A stretch of 64,000 nucleotides of DNA. Origin: Amorphochlora amoebiformis. Its lineage: Eukaryota; Cercozoa; Chlorarachniophyceae. The notes beneath the pieces were generated by a model. The model ran no database searches, was not told the origin of the DNA, and saw only the letters and a program-made list of their open reading frames with translations. Position 1 is the stretch's first letter; each line of letters begins with the position of its first letter. Below are positions 1 through 35,727 of this stretch, piece after piece. The position numbers were made by a program, and so were the translations under genes. The DNA lies in assembly GCA_054601695.1 (NCBI GenBank), contig BAAHQB010000132.1:434001-498000 (forward strand), written 5' to 3'.

Positions 1-396
<396 letters not shown>

Positions 397-1983
397 TTAT
401 ATCCTCCACTTTGCAGCATTCAGGACGGTTTTCACGTCCTCGATAAGCTGGAAATTGGTTGGACTTGGATGAATTCTAAGCACATTCGGTTCCTTGTCGA
501 TGGAAATAAGTGAGTATTTCGACATGAGCTCGTGCTTATATACCCACTTGGTCACCTTCTTGTCTTCAAAGCACACCCTTAGGATCGGAAATCGCTTCTC
601 GATACGAAAGTTTATGTACTTTGGAATAGCCAGGCGAATCTGGGAAGTGAAGTTTTGGAATATTTCGACTCGGTAGATTGAGTAGTGATCTGAGAGGAGG
701 AGGAGAATTATCCTTGGCGACTCAATAATGGACGTTATGGTCGTTTGAGCGATGAGAGGATGAGCAGCCCCAGCGACCCCATTTTCGAGGGTCTCTGTCG
801 TGGTGGTTTTGATCGTGTAGGCGCGACAGCAAGCGAATGCTAGATTGTCGATGAAGATGAGAGAGCCGTTGTCGAGATAGTCTTTGAAGCCCGACTGGAA
901 TGCTCCGATAATGCGAGGTTGGGAGCCAAGGTACGATGGGAGGTCGGACATGTCGTCTCTGGCTCTGATTTGGAAGGGTGTTTGTTTGTATCATGATATG
1001 TAACATATATATATTATATATATTTTAATATATATATATACATATATATATATGTATATATATGTGTATATATATATATTTATATCTATGTTCACACACC
1101 TAACCACAATATCTCTCGACGTACACCCAGCAAGCGCCGCGTCCACAAACATTTTCATGACCGCTTTCCTGCTACCATCGTGATATCCCTCCACCCGACT
1201 CCCCAGCCTGCCTATCCACTCGACCGACGTGCAGTTCCCCGTGATTGTATGGGCAAACGTGAATACACAGACAGCCATCTCGCCAGCACGCGGGACATAC
1301 TCGTCGATATCGGTCGTTGAATTTACATCAAGGGTCACAAATCTCAGCCCAGAGTTGCTCTGATAATGCTTTTTCTCCTTAGCCACCTTTCTCCATGCAT
1401 AGTGAGCGTCCGACGGAAGGATGAGCGTGATAGGCCTACTCGCCGATTGGCACTCAGTCACCAAGAGGTTGATGAATGCAATGATACACGTCGTTGAATT
1501 AGGAAATATCTCGACGTGCGGCGAGTTCATATCCCTCGCCATGATTTGGGAGACCCGAGTGCGAAACTTGGCTTCCTTGATCAACGACAGGCGGTTAACT
1601 TGTAGGCCACGGCCACCCAGCGCACCACCACTGACATTGAGGTTGCACATTTGCTTTAGGGCGTCGAGGGAAAGACCCGAGGGAAGAGAGTTCGCAGGAT
1701 AATTTTTCCGAAGGTAGACAAGAAAACTCTCGATGATTGCTTGCTGGTTGAACAGCGGTAGACCTGCGTTGAGCGTGACGATCCGTTGTGTATTCTGCAG
1801 CTTTTCGAGCATAAGAGTGAGGTAGTCAGAGAGTTCGTTTTTGCCGTCGGCGTTTTGATTGTAACGGCCGTCCGCCTCCACCTCATCTGAACGCAGGGAC
1901 TTGGTGATTGACGGACCGCTGGACGAAAAGGTAGAGTCACATTTTGAAGATGAGAGTGCAAAAGATGAAGGTGAGTTTCCCAT
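397..1983 (-). CDS. PLP-dependent-enzyme-fold-like protein, two exons
   Basis: Two exons, 1983-1100 and 964-397, are joined by a 135-base GT-AG intron that holds the AT runs. The junction is phase 2 and gives a 483-residue protein. The ATG at 1983 starts MGNSPS, which fits an N-myristoylation consensus (MGxxxS). The middle of the protein has features reminiscent of fold-type I PLP enzymes: EIFPNSTTC near a cofactor-loop position, LILPSDAHYAWRK, a TFAHTITGN stretch and FVDAALAG, where family members carry a VDAA-type aspartate. The C-terminal segment (VLRIHPSPTNFQLIEDV) resembles the small domain. Where decarboxylases have the lysine of a D-x-H-K motif, I see FIDNLAFACC, so the catalytic lysine may be absent. 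The family call is inference from motif order only. What substrate it would use, if any, cannot be told. Confidence 0.45.
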
Positions 1984-2124
1984 CGTGTTCAATGACGCGC
2001 GCTGTGAGATCTTGTTATCTGAGTGGTACACGATGGGACAGTCGAAGCGGGTAGTGTTGTCGCCTTTATTTGAGGCATTGAACGTCCGAATAAAAGTCCC
2101 AGGAGAAGTCTCTGCTTTTCGGAT

Positions 2125-2445
2125 TTAAGGGTTGTTAGGTGGAACATTATTCGGAATGCTCCCGGATAGACAAGGTTCCTTAATACTCAATGATTTCATC
2201 ATAGGCTGCCATAGCTCAGATGATAGCTGTCCCGGGGTACCGCGGGCTACTGTTTTGAAAATCCAGTGAGGCACATCGTCCGCGAATGCACAGTTCGAGC
2301 CTTGCGATAAGAGATCATTGCGAGTCAGGTAGACTTGAATTAACGTTCTTGGGCGTTGGGGCAATATTGGCCGTTTCGGAACTGTTTTTGGTTTCATATC
2401 CGGCATACCGGTGGTGGAAACCTCCGGGACCCTGTTCTGGTGCAT
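2125..2445 (-). CDS. upstream ORF in frame with the PLP-fold-like gene
   Basis: An ATG-started frame of 106 codons (MHQNRVPEVSTTGMPDMK...) ends at a TAA at 2127-2125. The sequence after this TAA is open in the same frame and runs on into the 1983-397 gene. It could be a first exon whose 3' splice partner I cannot place, an upstream ORF in the 5' leader, or an N-terminal extension cut off by one stop. It lies next to the divergent ankyrin-like gene that starts at 2614, so the promoters of both genes must be close by. I recognise no domain. Confidence 0.3.
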   Translation of the reverse strand: MHQNRVPEVSTTGMPDMKPKTVPKRPILPQRPRTLIQVYLTRNDLLSQGSNCAFADDVPHWIFKTVARGTPGQLSSELWQPMMKSLSIKEPCLSGSIPNNVPPNNP

Positions 2446-2613
2446 CTTTTGGTTTGTAAGGAGGGGAGGAGGGTCAGGAGGGGGAAAGGGAGCTTTGACG
2501 GATATAAGAGGGGGGGGCGGCTAGGTTTAAAATGGAGTTTTGTGTTGTTAGAAGTTGGTGATTTTGGTAGGTTGACCACCCCTCCCCTCAGGAGGATTTG
2601 GCATACACACAAC

Positions 2614-14584
<11,971 letters not shown>

Positions 14585-14877
14585 AAATCCTGAAAAACTT
14601 TCAAAAAGAACAAAAATTCGACACACCCTGCCGATAACGAAGCTTTTTGGGCTATCCAGCGTCATTTTCTAGATATATTTCGAATTATACCTGTCAGATG
14701 TATCCGATATGCTCTGAGTCCTATGAGGGACCTTGCTATGCTTGCGACCTCAAGATTTACGAAGACACTTCAAGCAGTCTAGCAGTGAACGTATCTAGGC
14801 CGCTACGGTAGTTAATTTCAGTCATTTAGACCACCATCGTTATCCATATCGAGTATGTCTTTGTATGTAGTATATAC

Positions 14878-14941
<64 letters not shown>

Positions 14942-14956
14942 CGTATAGAAAATTGG

Positions 14957-14996
<40 letters not shown>

Positions 14997-15238
14997 CAAG
15001 AATTCAAGATATATGCAAATATGCATTATAATATTGTATTTCCATGACCGTACAATCTCTAGATTCTAGACCGCATGATGTATCAATATTACATGTAGTA
15101 TATATATTTATATCATGATAGTCAATCATAATATGTTTTATATATACATATATATATATATATATATACTAGATATATATGTATATATGTATACATATAT
15201 TAATAATAATAATAATAATAATACTATGTTATTATTTA

Positions 15239-15302
<64 letters not shown>

Positions 15303-15620
15303 GTACATATTCTAGATACATCTGGTTACTGGTACAATACGATACACTGACGATGTATATGTATATGTGTTATATATTTGTGTGTGTATGTATATTGTAT
15401 ATATTTATATATATATACATTATATCATGACTCATCATGATATAGTATATATACTAGTATATATATATATATATATATATTTATACTAGATGTTGTATGT
15501 AAAAGATATATATAAATAGAAAATCTATATCATCTAGATCTAGTAGATCATGATATACTAGCTAGACTAGTATCATATGACTCTAGTATTTAGTATATCT
15601 TCTATATCACTATATATAAT

Positions 15621-15657
<37 letters not shown>

Positions 15658-15700
15658 TTATGTAATAATCTATTCTAATCCATCAATCCCTAGCGATATT
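14585..15700. other. convergent spacer with CTAG-rich stretch
   Basis: This lies between the 3' end of the ankyrin-like gene and the 3' end of the PHO88-like gene. From about 14640 it is unique sequence. From about 15000 to 15700 it becomes unusually rich in CTAG and related palindromes (TCTAGA, ACTAGT, GATC), with about a dozen CTAG by eye, AT runs and an (AAT)n block at 15624-15655. I see no gene. Confidence 0.6.
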
Positions 15701-15701
15701 C

Positions 15702-15893
15702 GTGATGATAGTATCTAGCAACGGTTATACAAGCCTTGGTAACGGTTATACACGCCTTGGTAACGGTCATACAAGCCTTGGCAGAACTACAGAAAGCCTC
15801 GCACAAGATGTACATGTAAGCGGTGCTGAAGTGGCTCAAATAATGGGCCGTTGCAATCACGAAAACGCAAATTTAAGGTTGGGGACGGTCTAA
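15702..15893 (+). CDS. short ORF with 21-base internal repeat
   Basis: An ATG-started frame of 63 codons contains three imperfect copies of TACAAGCCTTGGTAACGGTT (NGYTSLG-like). I cannot link it to splice partners and recognise no domain. It may be a chance frame in the spacer. Confidence 0.15.
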   Translation: MMIVSSNGYTSLGNGYTRLGNGHTSLGRTTESLAQDVHVSGAEVAQIMGRCNHENANLRLGTV

Positions 15894-16091
15894 GGATCTA
15901 AACCTAACGTCGGTGTATAAAACAAGCTGGTATAGAGAAATCACACTGTGTCTTCTCGAATGGCAGGGCAGAGCAGGGCAGGGCAGGGCGGGCGCCAAGT
16001 TTCTTGGGTTTCTTCGAATTCTTCGAGGCGAGACTACTTTTTCCTTCTAGCTACCTGGATATCAAATGCAAAGTTATATATATATATATAC

Positions 16092-16132
<41 letters not shown>

Positions 16133-16144
16133 CACACACACGCA

Positions 16145-16176
<32 letters not shown>

Positions 16177-16244
16177 ATGTGTAATATATATGTATATATT
16201 ATATATGAATATATATGTATACAAATATATGTTATTAATATATG

Positions 16245-16282
<38 letters not shown>

Positions 16283-16327
16283 TATATACTTACACACTAC
16301 ACACACACATATATAAATAATATATAT

Positions 16328-16395
<68 letters not shown>

Positions 16396-16461
16396 TACCC
16401 GATTACGATTTCGACGCTCTGTGGCAGTCAATTTGCGTTTTACCTATATTTATGTAAAAAT

Positions 16462-16492
<31 letters not shown>

Positions 16493-16587
16493 TTACGTAA
16501 TAAGTTTATGATAATATCGAATACTAACGGCAATCATGATAACAATCTTTCAAACCCAAAAAATATATAATAATGTATACATTACAT

Positions 16588-16651
<64 letters not shown>

Positions 16652-16808
16652 GTACATAAATATATGTACATTGAATATCTAAACATAAGCATATATATAT
16701 ATATATATATATGTATGTATCATGTATTGTATATATATATCTATTTTGCATTTAGTAACTTCTAATAAAATTATAGAATCATATTTATAAAATGGTATAA
16801 CTATACTT

Positions 16809-16855
<47 letters not shown>
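15894..16855. other. 3' flank of PHO88-like gene, no gene seen
   Basis: The stretch holds a short G-rich repeat (GCAGGGCAGAGCAGGGCAGG at about 15962), then AT runs with CA patches from 16075 onward. No exon could be joined in phase to either neighbour. Confidence 0.4.
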
Positions 16856-16859
<4 letters not shown>

Positions 16860-16974
16860 GAGTATTGTATAGTATAAAGTGGCACCTTCTCCCCCGACAT
16901 CTCGGACTGCATTTCCTCAATCTACATATATAACTAATTTATATATATATACGTATATATTATATATATATATT

Positions 16975-17014
<40 letters not shown>

Positions 17015-17055
17015 ATACATACTCTATATATATATATATATATTTATATACATAC

Positions 17056-17092
<37 letters not shown>

Positions 17093-17156
17093 ATCACATA
17101 TGTAGTTTAACTAATATATATATATATATATATTATAGATACATATGAATATAGAC

Positions 17157-17216
<60 letters not shown>

Positions 17217-17524
17217 TAATTTTACAAGGAATTAGTATGATTATTATTACTATACTATCAATAACAATTCTATATTTATTATCAACAATGTACTTAATAT
17301 TACAACAATCATTATCATTATTTGTATTACTGCTAACGACATACATATATCCAATGAGACACATGTATAGATTCTTAATACGTTGATATATACCTGTTTC
17401 TTAATTTTGCGAATGTTAAGGGTTCTGAGAGCATCAATGACGCTATCCGAGTCCCAGGGTCGGGCCAGGGAACCCTATATTGGTATTTCAAATCCGATGT
17501 TCACAACTATATATCCTTATGCAT

Positions 17525-17621
<97 letters not shown>

Positions 17622-17931
17622 GTCATAAAATTGACCTTTGGAGTTCTTTGGAGAATACAAACATGAAAAATGGATGACTGAACCAGCACGAGAGGCTGCG
17701 TGACCGCCAATACAACCATAGGAGTCACGAATCCACCCTTTACCTGATATTTCACGGTGACATGTCTGCGTGACACCCTCAGTGGCACTTATGTCACGCT
17801 TTGGTGTCACATTTGAGGGTACGATATGCGTTGTACGTCGTTAATTGTAGGAACCAAGAATTGAAGATGTGTATTCATGGATAAATACCGATCATTTAAG
17901 AATGTAGACATATTTTTTCTAATGTATTTAC

Positions 17932-17979
<48 letters not shown>

Positions 17980-17994
17980 CAGATATGCATATAT

Positions 17995-18035
<41 letters not shown>

Positions 18036-18784
18036 GCGTTATATATATATATATATATATATATATGTAAATATACATTATATATATATATATATATACA
18101 GAGTAATAGTTGTTTATGGTGACTGGACCTGCATGGTAAGCACTATCCCAGCGGTAATTGCCAACCATATCAGCGCGTCTCGAGCGTGCTTGGCGTCGTA
18201 TTCGTTTATAGGCACGTGCCGTGTCTTACCTCCAGATCGGATCTGAAACGAAAATCATTACGAGGCTATCCAGACATACCCTGCCCTAATACCCTACCCT
18301 AATACCCTACCCTAATACCCTACCCTAATACCCTACCCTACCCTACCCTACCCTACCCTACCCTACTGGTTTCAAATATATATGTACTAAGGTAAAATCA
18401 ACTAAATTGAGTCATTCTCTCTTTAACATTCCAACAAGCGCCGGAATCCCCGACAGAGTAAGCCTCTCTCATAGACCACTACCAGACGTATCTCCGATAC
18501 ACTCATACATTACTACCAGACCTATCCCCCCCCCGGTACTACCAGACCTATCCCCGATAGTACCAGACCTATCCCCAATAGTAGCAGACCTATCCCCGAT
18601 AGTAGCAGACCTATCCCCGATAGTAGCGGACCTATCCCCGATAGTAGAATACCTATCCCCGATAGTACCAGACCTATCCCCGATAGTAGCATGCCTATCC
18701 CCGATAGTACCAGACCTATCCCCGATAGTACCAGACCTATCCCCGATAGTAGCATGGCTATCCCCGATAGTAGCAGAGCTATCC

Positions 18785-18844
<60 letters not shown>

Positions 18845-18912
18845 GCATACAAACACATACACGTAGAGACACACACACATATGTAAATATATATACATAT
18901 AAACATACAATG

Positions 18913-18994
<82 letters not shown>

Positions 18995-19007
18995 AATATA
19001 TATATAT

Positions 19008-19060
<53 letters not shown>

Positions 19061-19180
19061 GTATGTATATATACATATACATATATATATACACACATAT
19101 ATATATATATATTTAATATATATACATATACATATATATATACATAATACATATACATATATATATATATATATAATATA

Positions 19181-19215
<35 letters not shown>

Positions 19216-19700
19216 ATATATTATATTATAAATATATATATATATATATATGTGTATATATGTGTATACATATTTCATTTATTTAGTTACATATATATAT
19301 ATATATATATATTATATTTATAAATATTGAGACATATCCAATTATCTTACCCCCCCCCCCCGGGGTCCACGTCGACTAAGGATACTGGAAAATTTCGCTT
19401 ACCGTGAGAATCTCCTGCTTTCCTCCCGCGTTTCCCCTGACAACCATGATCATTCCATACACCAGCCCCACCCCAGAAGAGCTAGCTCCGAACATATAGC
19501 GCAAGTAATTTATATCCTCGTCGCTGTCCTCGCTGATGTAGAAATAAACCCATATTGCGCAGCAAATCGACACAACAGGGACCAGCAAGTCGTTCACAAC
19601 TTCGGCTATATACCCTATCATACTTTCCACCTGGAAAAACATCCAATATCGCCTCAAAACACACGAAAATCACGGAAGGAACCCCATCGCGACCCCCCAT
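16856..19700 (-). CDS. PHO88/SND3-like ER membrane protein, six exons
   Basis: Exons 19700-19674, 19630-19403, 18242-18129, 17743-17636, 17474-17394 and 16921-16856 all join at phase 0 and give 207 residues. Yeast Pho88/Snd3 is of similar size. Visible parts, in order, are a hydrophobic stretch [15 protein letters not shown] followed by acidic residues and LRYMFG, a second hydrophobic stretch [11 protein letters not shown], an [11 protein letters not shown] helix before [12 protein letters not shown], a [14 protein letters not shown] segment, and a GSLARPW motif. Pho88 proteins carry a YD-L segment, a QPL-like helix and GDLxRPF in the same order. The family member is an ER protein linked to phosphate-transporter maturation and SND targeting. 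Assignment is from motif order, so moderate. The first exon (MGGRDGVPS) is the least certain; its intron is only 43 bases. Confidence 0.58.
18281..18366 (+). repeat. CCCTAATA/CCCTA variant telomere-like array
   Basis: The sequence repeats TACCCTACCCTAATACCCTA and then pure CCCTA pentamers. It lies in the intron upstream of the PHO88-like exon 18242-18129. Confidence 0.88.
18520..18787. repeat. array of small hairpin units
   Basis: About fourteen tandem 20-base units of the form GACCTATCCCCGATAGTAGC. Each contains the inverted repeat CTATC-CCC-GATAG, a 5-base stem with a 3-base loop. The array lies in the long intron between PHO88-like exons 19630-19403 and 18242-18129. It ends abruptly in an AT run at 18788. 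Open frames reading DLSPIVA or PIPDSS are products of the repeat. Confidence 0.88.
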
Positions 19701-19813
19701 TACAATGATGTGCGCGAAATAAAATTTACTGCGAATTGTTAGATTCTACGGTTTCCCCCAGGTATTGTCCGTCATTATCCGACTTAGCCCCTTAAGCCGA
19801 AAAGTTAATTTAT

Positions 19814-29203
<9,390 letters not shown>

Positions 29204-29976
29204 CGTCAGTGTCTCTGGACGGCTGGATACAGCGGACTGTGCGTAGAGGAATGAGCGACGAGGGGATAAGTATTGACTAGTGTGATGTGAGCACGTGTAC
29301 CTAGTGTAAGCACGTGTACCTAGTGTATGCACGTGTACCTAGTGTAAGCACTTGTACCAAGTGTACATGTGCTCGCCTCGTTGACTCTTAAGTGTCGAGC
29401 AATGAATTTGTACATATATAGCGTTGAGGAAGGATCATTCTATTCCCTGCCGGCGATAGGATTACGTGTTCGGATCGATCTACGCGTACGGTACGGTACC
29501 CGGCTTCGGTACGTAGCGCTTCCATAGTCTAGGTCTAGACAGTACACACTCATGATACTAGTTTAGCGCCGGTGGATGTGTACTATGAATTTATAATTTA
29601 ATTGTCAGTGAACTCTCTGCGCCTGTTACATCATGTTTTCTCTGGATGAAAGTACGGTAAATCTAATTAAATTTAGTAAATCTTGTAAATCTTGTAAATC
29701 TTGTATAAATCATGTAAATCTTGAATCTTGTTCTGCCTATCGAATCGAATCGGATCGATTCATGCTAGGAATTTCTAGAATTTATTCTAGTTATGCTAAC
29801 TCTACCTAGTCTACTAGCTAGTCTAGAATATACTGATATACGGTAACGGATAGATAAACGCTAGAGATAGCTAGCCTAGTAGATAGCCGTACATCATCTA
29901 GAATGATTCTACATCATAGTACTACTAGTACTAGACAAAGTTAACTAGGTTAAATCGATTATGATTTTTATGCCCA

Positions 29977-30008
<32 letters not shown>

Positions 30009-30075
30009 TAGTCTAGTAATACACACACACATATATACATATATATATATATATTATATATATCTAGTATATACT

Positions 30076-30135
<60 letters not shown>

Positions 30136-30179
30136 GTGTGTGTATACACACATACACACATATATATTATACTGACTAT

Positions 30180-30215
<36 letters not shown>

Positions 30216-30444
30216 AGATATATGAAAAATATCATGGATAATAGTACTATACCTCTAGTTCAATACGACGTTATACACTGTGTATGATCTAGTGATACGT
30301 ATGCAATTGTTACTGATTCTGCAACTGGATCCAGCTACCTCATCATCGTTACCTACTTCTACTAGACACTCTAGCACTATGTCTAGAGCATGTGAATACT
30401 ACGGTAAGTTTGAACTCGCCTGAGTGCGATATCCAGAGGAGGCA
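29204..30444. other. CTAG-rich convergent spacer
   Basis: This spacer lies between the 3' ends of the helical-repeat gene and the Tudor-knot gene. It is crowded with CTAG tetramers (about 30 by eye in 1.24 kb, about five expected at equal base frequencies) and other short palindromes (GATC, GTAC, TCTAGA). A 20-base repeat GTGTAAGCACGTGTACCTA occurs four to five times at 29290-29370. AT runs lie at 29983-30005, 30078-30132 and 30183-30212. I see no gene. Confidence 0.65.
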
Positions 30445-30857
30445 TTAGGAGATGCCAGTGTGCATCCCGATAGGTGCTATGCGATTCGAGCCCTTCGGAA
30501 TCCATTCGTTCCACTTGTTCTCCCACCTAATTCATCATCGGATAACATGTTTAGACAATTCACAGACAGACAACTTTCGTGATTCGCTTCAAGGCCAACC
30601 ACACTTGACATGGAAAAGACGCCGTGCCAAAGGGAACCAAGAGGGAGAGGGAGAGAGAGAGAGGACACAGTTTGAGCTCAGGTCTTCAACGGACGTCGAC
30701 GATGACAAATTTGAGAGAATCCAAGAGCTTTGTTTGTTACGGTGTAGATTTAGTGTGATACGCTTACCCCGTGTAGTGCACCAGGATCGAGTCACGTCTC
30801 CTCTTGATAACCTCCGCCTTCAACCAGATGCCGTGGGTGTCCTACAGGTTCAACATA

Positions 30858-30918
<61 letters not shown>

Positions 30919-31202
30919 CAGAAGTGTACCTATCTCTCTCTCTCTCTCTCTCTATGTATATTATATAAATATATGTTCATTATAATATGTATGTTTTTTG
31001 AAAAAGTAAGGAGTATGTGTAACCTTACAGTCCACCAAATTCAGAGACAGCTGCCCAGATTGGACCTAAAAGTACGTACATATAGATGTGTATCATATAC
31101 CACTCCACGAAATTCAGAGACAGCTGCCCAGACTGGACCTAAAAGTAAATATAGATATGTATCTACATATACATACATGTAATATATTAATATGTATATA
31201 TA

Positions 31203-31238
<36 letters not shown>

Positions 31239-31303
31239 TTCATACGTATATTATGAATATATATATATATATCTACTTATATATAAATATATATATATAT
31301 ATA

Positions 31304-31385
<82 letters not shown>

Positions 31386-31681
31386 TGTATGTAAGATTTT
31401 GTCCATAGCCTTCCTCTTGGCCTTGCTAAACTCCCTCGCAGCGGTCAAGAGGGTCTTATGGGTGAGTTTGGGCAGAAATGCCTCAAAGTGTTGGTCTGAG
31501 ATCCAGTACGAGGTCCGGAAGTACCGCTCGCATACAGATTCCATTCCCATCTGGGAAAACGCGGCAACCATCTTCATCGAAAGAGACCTCAGATTTGTAT
31601 ATATATATATATATTATATATATGTATATATATATATTAGATATGTACATAATATATATATATATATATAAATATATAAAA

Positions 31682-31715
<34 letters not shown>

Positions 31716-31745
31716 TCATCGGAAGAGACCTTAGCGGTAAGGCTT

Positions 31746-31794
<49 letters not shown>

Positions 31795-31820
31795 CTATGT
31801 ACATACACACGACACACACA

Positions 31821-31886
<66 letters not shown>

Positions 31887-32261
31887 TGTATACAACATCT
31901 AGATTGAAGAAATGAACAACCCGACCTCTCTCTCCCATACCACACGTAACCGTCACCGTAACCGTAACCGTAACCGTAACCGTAACCGTAACCTAAGCCT
32001 AACCACAACCCCAAGCGTACATATATTTATGTATATGTATAGTGCTTGATTTTTCTGTTCCACATACTTGAGGTGAACCTGCCCCATGTAGGCCTCACAT
32101 GTGTCCAAAACACCCTGTACGTTACAAATTGAATATTATATACATATTTAGGATCAAGGTGTATGCATGTACTTTTATTATATGTAAATATATATATATA
32201 TATTATTTATCTGTATATATGTACATATATATAATACACACACACATATATATATATATAT

Positions 32262-32299
<38 letters not shown>

Positions 32300-33040
32300 A
32301 TATATAATACGTATATATATATATATATATTGAATAGTGTAAATAAAGAAAATACCTTGGCATCATACTTGAACGCCAAGGCCGCGACGGGCAACACGCT
32401 TGAAGGCTCAAATTTCAGACCCTTGCTTACTCCAACAGACCTATCCCAGTTTTTACAATACAACCACACAATCAGAGCTAGGGGACCAGGTAAGTAAGAG
32501 CTAAGGAACGAGGGGAGTAAGAGCAAAGGAGGGAGAAAGAAACAATCAAACTTTTCCACGCGAGAGGAAGAGCGAGAGCGAGAGAGAGAGTGAGAGAGAG
32601 AGAGAGACAGAGAGAGCGAGAGCGAGAGAGAGGGTTTTCGAGTGTTAGAGTTGAAGCGAGAAAAAGACTTGAGGGGCGAAAGGTGTTTAGGTCTCGGGGT
32701 CTCTATGTCTCGAGGGCTCGACGGGGCGTGGAGTTCGAGAGGATGACCCGTGCAAACACTTGAGAAAGCGAACCCAAGCGTCTCCACTTACCTCCACAAG
32801 ACATATGGTCTCCTAACCATTGAAAATATGACAAGTATGTGGTGTTACCCTAAGTGTACATGAATTTCTCCCTCTCGGTATCGGGGCACGTACCTTTTGA
32901 GGGACTTCCAGAACTCCGTCGAAGTCTTTGCAGAACAGAATAAGATTGCGAAATACAGTGCTTGCTACCGTTAGGCTGTGCTGAATATGTATTCGAATTC
33001 ATACGTACGTAATATGATGAATATATAATAATTTATATAT

Positions 33041-33095
<55 letters not shown>

Positions 33096-33131
33096 TATAT
33101 AAAGAAATATACATACATATATATATATATA

Positions 33132-33162
<31 letters not shown>

Positions 33163-33212
33163 TCCTACACCGTGAGCATTTATGTTGAATACATTCTAAT
33201 TTAACATTATAT

Positions 33213-33267
<55 letters not shown>

Positions 33268-33371
33268 TATATGTCTATATGTACACATTTAATGATAGGA
33301 ATGAGCATATCTAGATCTATTCCAAAAATACACTCCAGTACCAATAAATACATCTATATATCTATATATCT

Positions 33372-33416
<45 letters not shown>

Positions 33417-33500
33417 CATATATATACATATATATATATATATAGGTGTAGATTTACATATACAAAAACATATATATATATATATATATTCTACACATAC

Positions 33501-33538
<38 letters not shown>

Positions 33539-33604
33539 CTATTTATACATTTACAATTTGAATATATATATATATATATATATTTCTATATATACATATA
33601 AAAC

Positions 33605-33643
<39 letters not shown>

Positions 33644-33674
33644 GTATATAAAAAGACATATATATATATATACG

Positions 33675-33722
<48 letters not shown>

Positions 33723-33801
33723 ATGTTATCTACCTGGTGAGTATGGATTTGATACGAATTCCCAACTTTGATCATTATATCAGACTCCAAATCTGTTTTA
33801 C

Positions 33802-33847
<46 letters not shown>

Positions 33848-33883
33848 TGTACATATATCTATATATTTGTGTATATAATTACA

Positions 33884-33936
<53 letters not shown>

Positions 33937-34177
33937 ATATAAATACATATAAATATATATATTACATAAAATATATGTATATATATGTATACATATATAC
34001 ATATATATATATATATACATATAAGATATATATATATATATATATATATACGTATACAAATATATGTGTGTATATAATATATATACATATATATATATAT
34101 ATATAACATTACTATATATATATTTATAACATTATATATATACATATACATATACATATATATATATATATACATAC

Positions 34178-34218
<41 letters not shown>

Positions 34219-34638
34219 TTTATATTAATTAGTTTTTATAAATGAATATATATATATATATATATACATATATGTGTATTATATATATATATATATATAT
34301 ATATTTATGTAGATATATAAATATATGTATGTATATGTATATATATGTATATATATATATATATATATATAAATATATACATATATAAATATATGTACAT
34401 TTATGCATACGTTTCCACATGTATGGTAAAAGCTACCTTCTATCCTCGAAATGTAGATCGCTTTAGCCTCCGAGTCTCCAGATGTATCCGAGTCTCCAGA
34501 TGTAGATTTACCAACACACACAACGCCACATGCATGCCCGCATAACCCTTGACTTTGGTTTATGCCAGCGAGTGGAGGCATTGTCTTGTGATCTCGAAAT
34601 TCTGAAATTCGTGTTTGCTTTTTTCTCTCTGAGATCAT
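30445..34638 (-). CDS. Tudor-knot/chromo-barrel-like protein, nine exons
   Basis: Exons 34638-34437, 32980-32894, 32812-32792, 32477-32356, 32114-32068, 31587-31386, 31065-31024, 30841-30768 and 30526-30445 join in phase and give 292 residues. The C-terminus reads [18 protein letters not shown], then [18 protein letters not shown], then [11 protein letters not shown]. This D-x-G-x-W, HY-x-GW, W-x-EWI and RIAP pattern is typical of Tudor-knot and related barrels, which read methylated lysine or bind RNA or proteins. Nothing before it is recognised; [18 protein letters not shown] and [17 protein letters not shown] look helical. An alternative phase-2 path (acceptors at 32964 and 32500) also stays open through exons 2-4, so that part is uncertain. 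The C-terminal domain is firm. Confidence 0.65.
31024..31145 (-). repeat. duplicated 42-base exon
   Basis: The exon 31065-31024 (GTCCAATCTGGGCAGCTGTC then TCTGAATTTGGTGGAC) has a near-identical copy at about 31138-31097, including the TTTTAG acceptor. Only the 31065 copy joins in phase 0 to the Tudor-knot exon through AAG/GTTACA. The other copy lacks that donor. It is either a decaying duplicate or an alternative exon. Confidence 0.72.
31700..31750 (-). repeat. partial copy of the start of exon 31587-31386
   Basis: CTAAG then GTCTCTTCCGATGAAGATAT on the minus strand near 31735-31712 copies CTGAG then GTCTCTTTCGATGAAGATGG at 31587. The copy stops after about 18 exon bases and runs into AT repeats. 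It is another acceptor-side duplication. Confidence 0.7.
31945..31995 (+). repeat. CCGTAA hexamer array
   Basis: Seven or eight CCGTAA units lie in an intron of the Tudor-knot gene. They differ by one base from the CCCTAA telomeric unit. Confidence 0.88.

Positions 34639-35727
<1,089 letters not shown>

Noticed and set aside
29204-30444. A DNA transposon or LTR element in the spacer
   Set aside because: I found no long terminal or inverted repeats, no transposase or reverse-transcriptase motif and no target-site duplication. Only short palindromes are dense.
30452-30985. 177-codon plus-strand frame
   Set aside because: It is antisense to the Tudor-knot exons at 30841-30768 and 30526-30445, whose minus-strand frame gives the diagnostic HYTGW and RIAP motifs.
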